Source: Thermofilum sp. (lineage in GTDB: Archaea > Thermoproteota > Thermoprotei > Thermofilales > Thermofilaceae). Taken from it: a stretch of DNA of 32,429 bases. Made by a program: the position numbers and the translations under genes. Where the stretch lies: assembly GCA_023269735.1 (NCBI GenBank), contig JAGDWA010000066.1:1-32429 (forward strand), written 5' to 3'. Numbering within the stretch: position 1 is the stretch's first letter; each line of letters opens with the position of its first letter. Shown here piece by piece: positions 31,264-32,429 of this stretch. The notes below the pieces were generated by a model. It did no database searches. It saw nothing but the letters and a program-made list of their open reading frames with translations, and had not been told where the DNA came from.

Positions 31264-32199
31264 GTGGGCCCTCGCTGCAGCCTCTGCAGGGCTAGGGCCG
31301 TGGCCTGGATCCCCTACTCGGGCGTGCACCTGTGCGCGCGCCACTTCGTGCAGCGCTTCGAGAGCAGGGCCCTCTGGGCGGTCGAGAAGCTGGGGATGAT
31401 CAGGAGGGGGGAGAGGGTCGCTGTGGCCGTCTCGGGGGGCAAGGACAGCCTCGCACTGCTGCGCCTCCTGAGCAAGCACAGGGATCGGCTCAGCATTGAG
31501 CTCGTCGCGGTGCTGATCGATGAGGGCATCAGGGGTTACCGTCCGCGGAAGGTGGAGGCCGCCGAGCGCTACGCGAGGGAGTGGGGGGTGGAGCTGGTCG
31601 TCAGGAGCTTCAGGGACCTCCTCGGCCTCACCCTGGACGAGGCGGTGGCCAGGCTGATGGAGGGCGGCTTGAGGTACAAGCCGTGCACCGTGTGCGGCGT
31701 GTTCAGGCGCTACGCGCTGAACGCGGTAGCGCTCGAGCTGGGCGCCGACAAGCTGGCCACGGCCCACAACCTGGACGACGAGGTTCAGGCCTTCCTGCTC
31801 AACATGGCCCAGGCCAGCTTCGCCGCCATCGCGAGGGAGGGGGCCGCGACCCCTCGGAGCCACCCCAAGCTGGTTCCGCGCGTGAAGCCATTCTACTTCA
31901 TCCCCGAGAAGGAGGTCCTCGTGTACGCGCTCCTCCAGGGGATCGAGACGCCCGAGGTCGAGTGCCCTTACATAGTCTACTCCACCCGCCACGTCTTCAG
32001 GAGGTGGCTCAACGCGGTGGCTGAGATGGACCCCACGGTCAAGCACAGGGTGATGGCCCTCAAGGTGATGGTCAGCGGGCGCGTCGAGGCCCCTCGCGAG
32101 CCCCTCAGGAGCTGCACGCTGTGCGGCATGCCGGCCTCCAAGGGCGTCTGCAAGGCCTGCGAGCTGAGGGGTTACCTCTCGTCCGTTGCCAAGGCGTGA
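31264..32199 (+). CDS. tRNA 2-thiolation protein, TtuA/NcsA (CTU1) family
   Basis: CSLCRARAVAWIPYSGVHLCARHF, VAVAVSGGKDSLALLRLLSKH (PP-loop), CTVCGVFRRYALN, LATAHNLDDEVQAFLLN, C-terminal CTLCGMPASKGVCKAC; GTG start with TATA-like ctttaag at ~31221-31227. Confidence 0.92.
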   Translation: MGPRCSLCRARAVAWIPYSGVHLCARHFVQRFESRALWAVEKLGMIRRGERVAVAVSGGKDSLALLRLLSKHRDRLSIELVAVLIDEGIRGYRPRKVEAAERYAREWGVELVVRSFRDLLGLTLDEAVARLMEGGLRYKPCTVCGVFRRYALNAVALELGADKLATAHNLDDEVQAFLLNMAQASFAAIAREGAATPRSHPKLVPRVKPFYFIPEKEVLVYALLQGIETPEVECPYIVYSTRHVFRRWLNAVAEMDPTVKHRVMALKVMVSGRVEAPREPLRSCTLCGMPASKGVCKACELRGYLSSVAKA

Positions 32200-32229
32200 C
32201 CCCGCGGCGCTGGAGTGGGTCGCTCGAGC

Positions 32230-32429
32230 TTACGGGACCAGCTTGACGACTGCTATCGCGATTGCCGAAATGGTGACCTCGGTGATCAGGTTGACGACCT
32301 CGTTCTTCACGAGCTCCGACCCCGACACCCTGGCCGCGAGGGCCCCGCACGTGTGGACTCTGCGGTCGCTGAGGACACCGCAGGCGGGGCACAGGTACTT
32401 TGCCTGGAGGAGCGCGCCGAGGACCGCGT
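32230..32429 (-). CDS. C-terminal fragment of a DUF92-family integral membrane protein, truncated by the window edge
   Basis: Minus-strand frame reads AVLGALLQAKYLCPACGVLSDRRVHTCGALAARVSGSELVKNEVVNLITEVTISAIAIAVVKLVP*; the LGALLQAKYxCPxCG...RVHxCG pattern matches recalled DUF92 proteins. Missing from the ORF track. Confidence 0.65.
   Translation of the reverse strand, partial: AVLGALLQAKYLCPACGVLSDRRVHTCGALAARVSGSELVKNEVVNLITEVTISAIAIAVVKLVP

Noticed and set aside
1-32429. CRISPR arrays, transposases, integrases, toxin-antitoxin or defence islands
   Set aside because: No direct-repeat/spacer periodicity and no matching protein motifs were seen anywhere in the window.

Overview
This is a 32.4 kb, very GC-rich, gene-dense window that looks like a thermophilic Thermoproteota (crenarchaeal-type) chromosome. 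The lineage assignment is an inference from gene content: ribosomal P1/L12, RadA, Hjc, a TIP49/RuvB-like ATPase, AGOG glycosylase, archaeal PyrB/PyrI, AcnX-type phosphomevalonate dehydratase, and leaderless-looking promoters. I call about 38 protein genes, including two truncated by the window edges, and one intron-containing tRNA-Thr(CGT). No CRISPR array, transposase, phage module or restriction system is visible. Much of the content is core housekeeping, with an unusual density of genome-maintenance genes (Lhr-type helicase, RadA, UDG4, TIP49-like, Hjc, AGOG, HAM1-like) and a pyrF-pyrE-pyrB-pyrI operon. The most interesting signals are non-coding or atypical. (1) A C/D-box-sRNA-like gene lies divergent from hjc, sharing a perfectly palindromic TATA element. 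(2) A ~150-nt nested-helix RNA candidate lies between the DUF2208-like gene and asnS, with a TATA box on one side and an oligo-T run on the other. (3) A second structured leader/ncRNA candidate lies upstream of a DHH phosphoesterase. (4) One metallo-beta-lactamase-like protein appears to have lost its metal ligands. (5) Convergent gene pairs repeatedly overlap tail-to-tail. All RNA folds and family names come from reading by eye. No database search, folding software or alignment was run.
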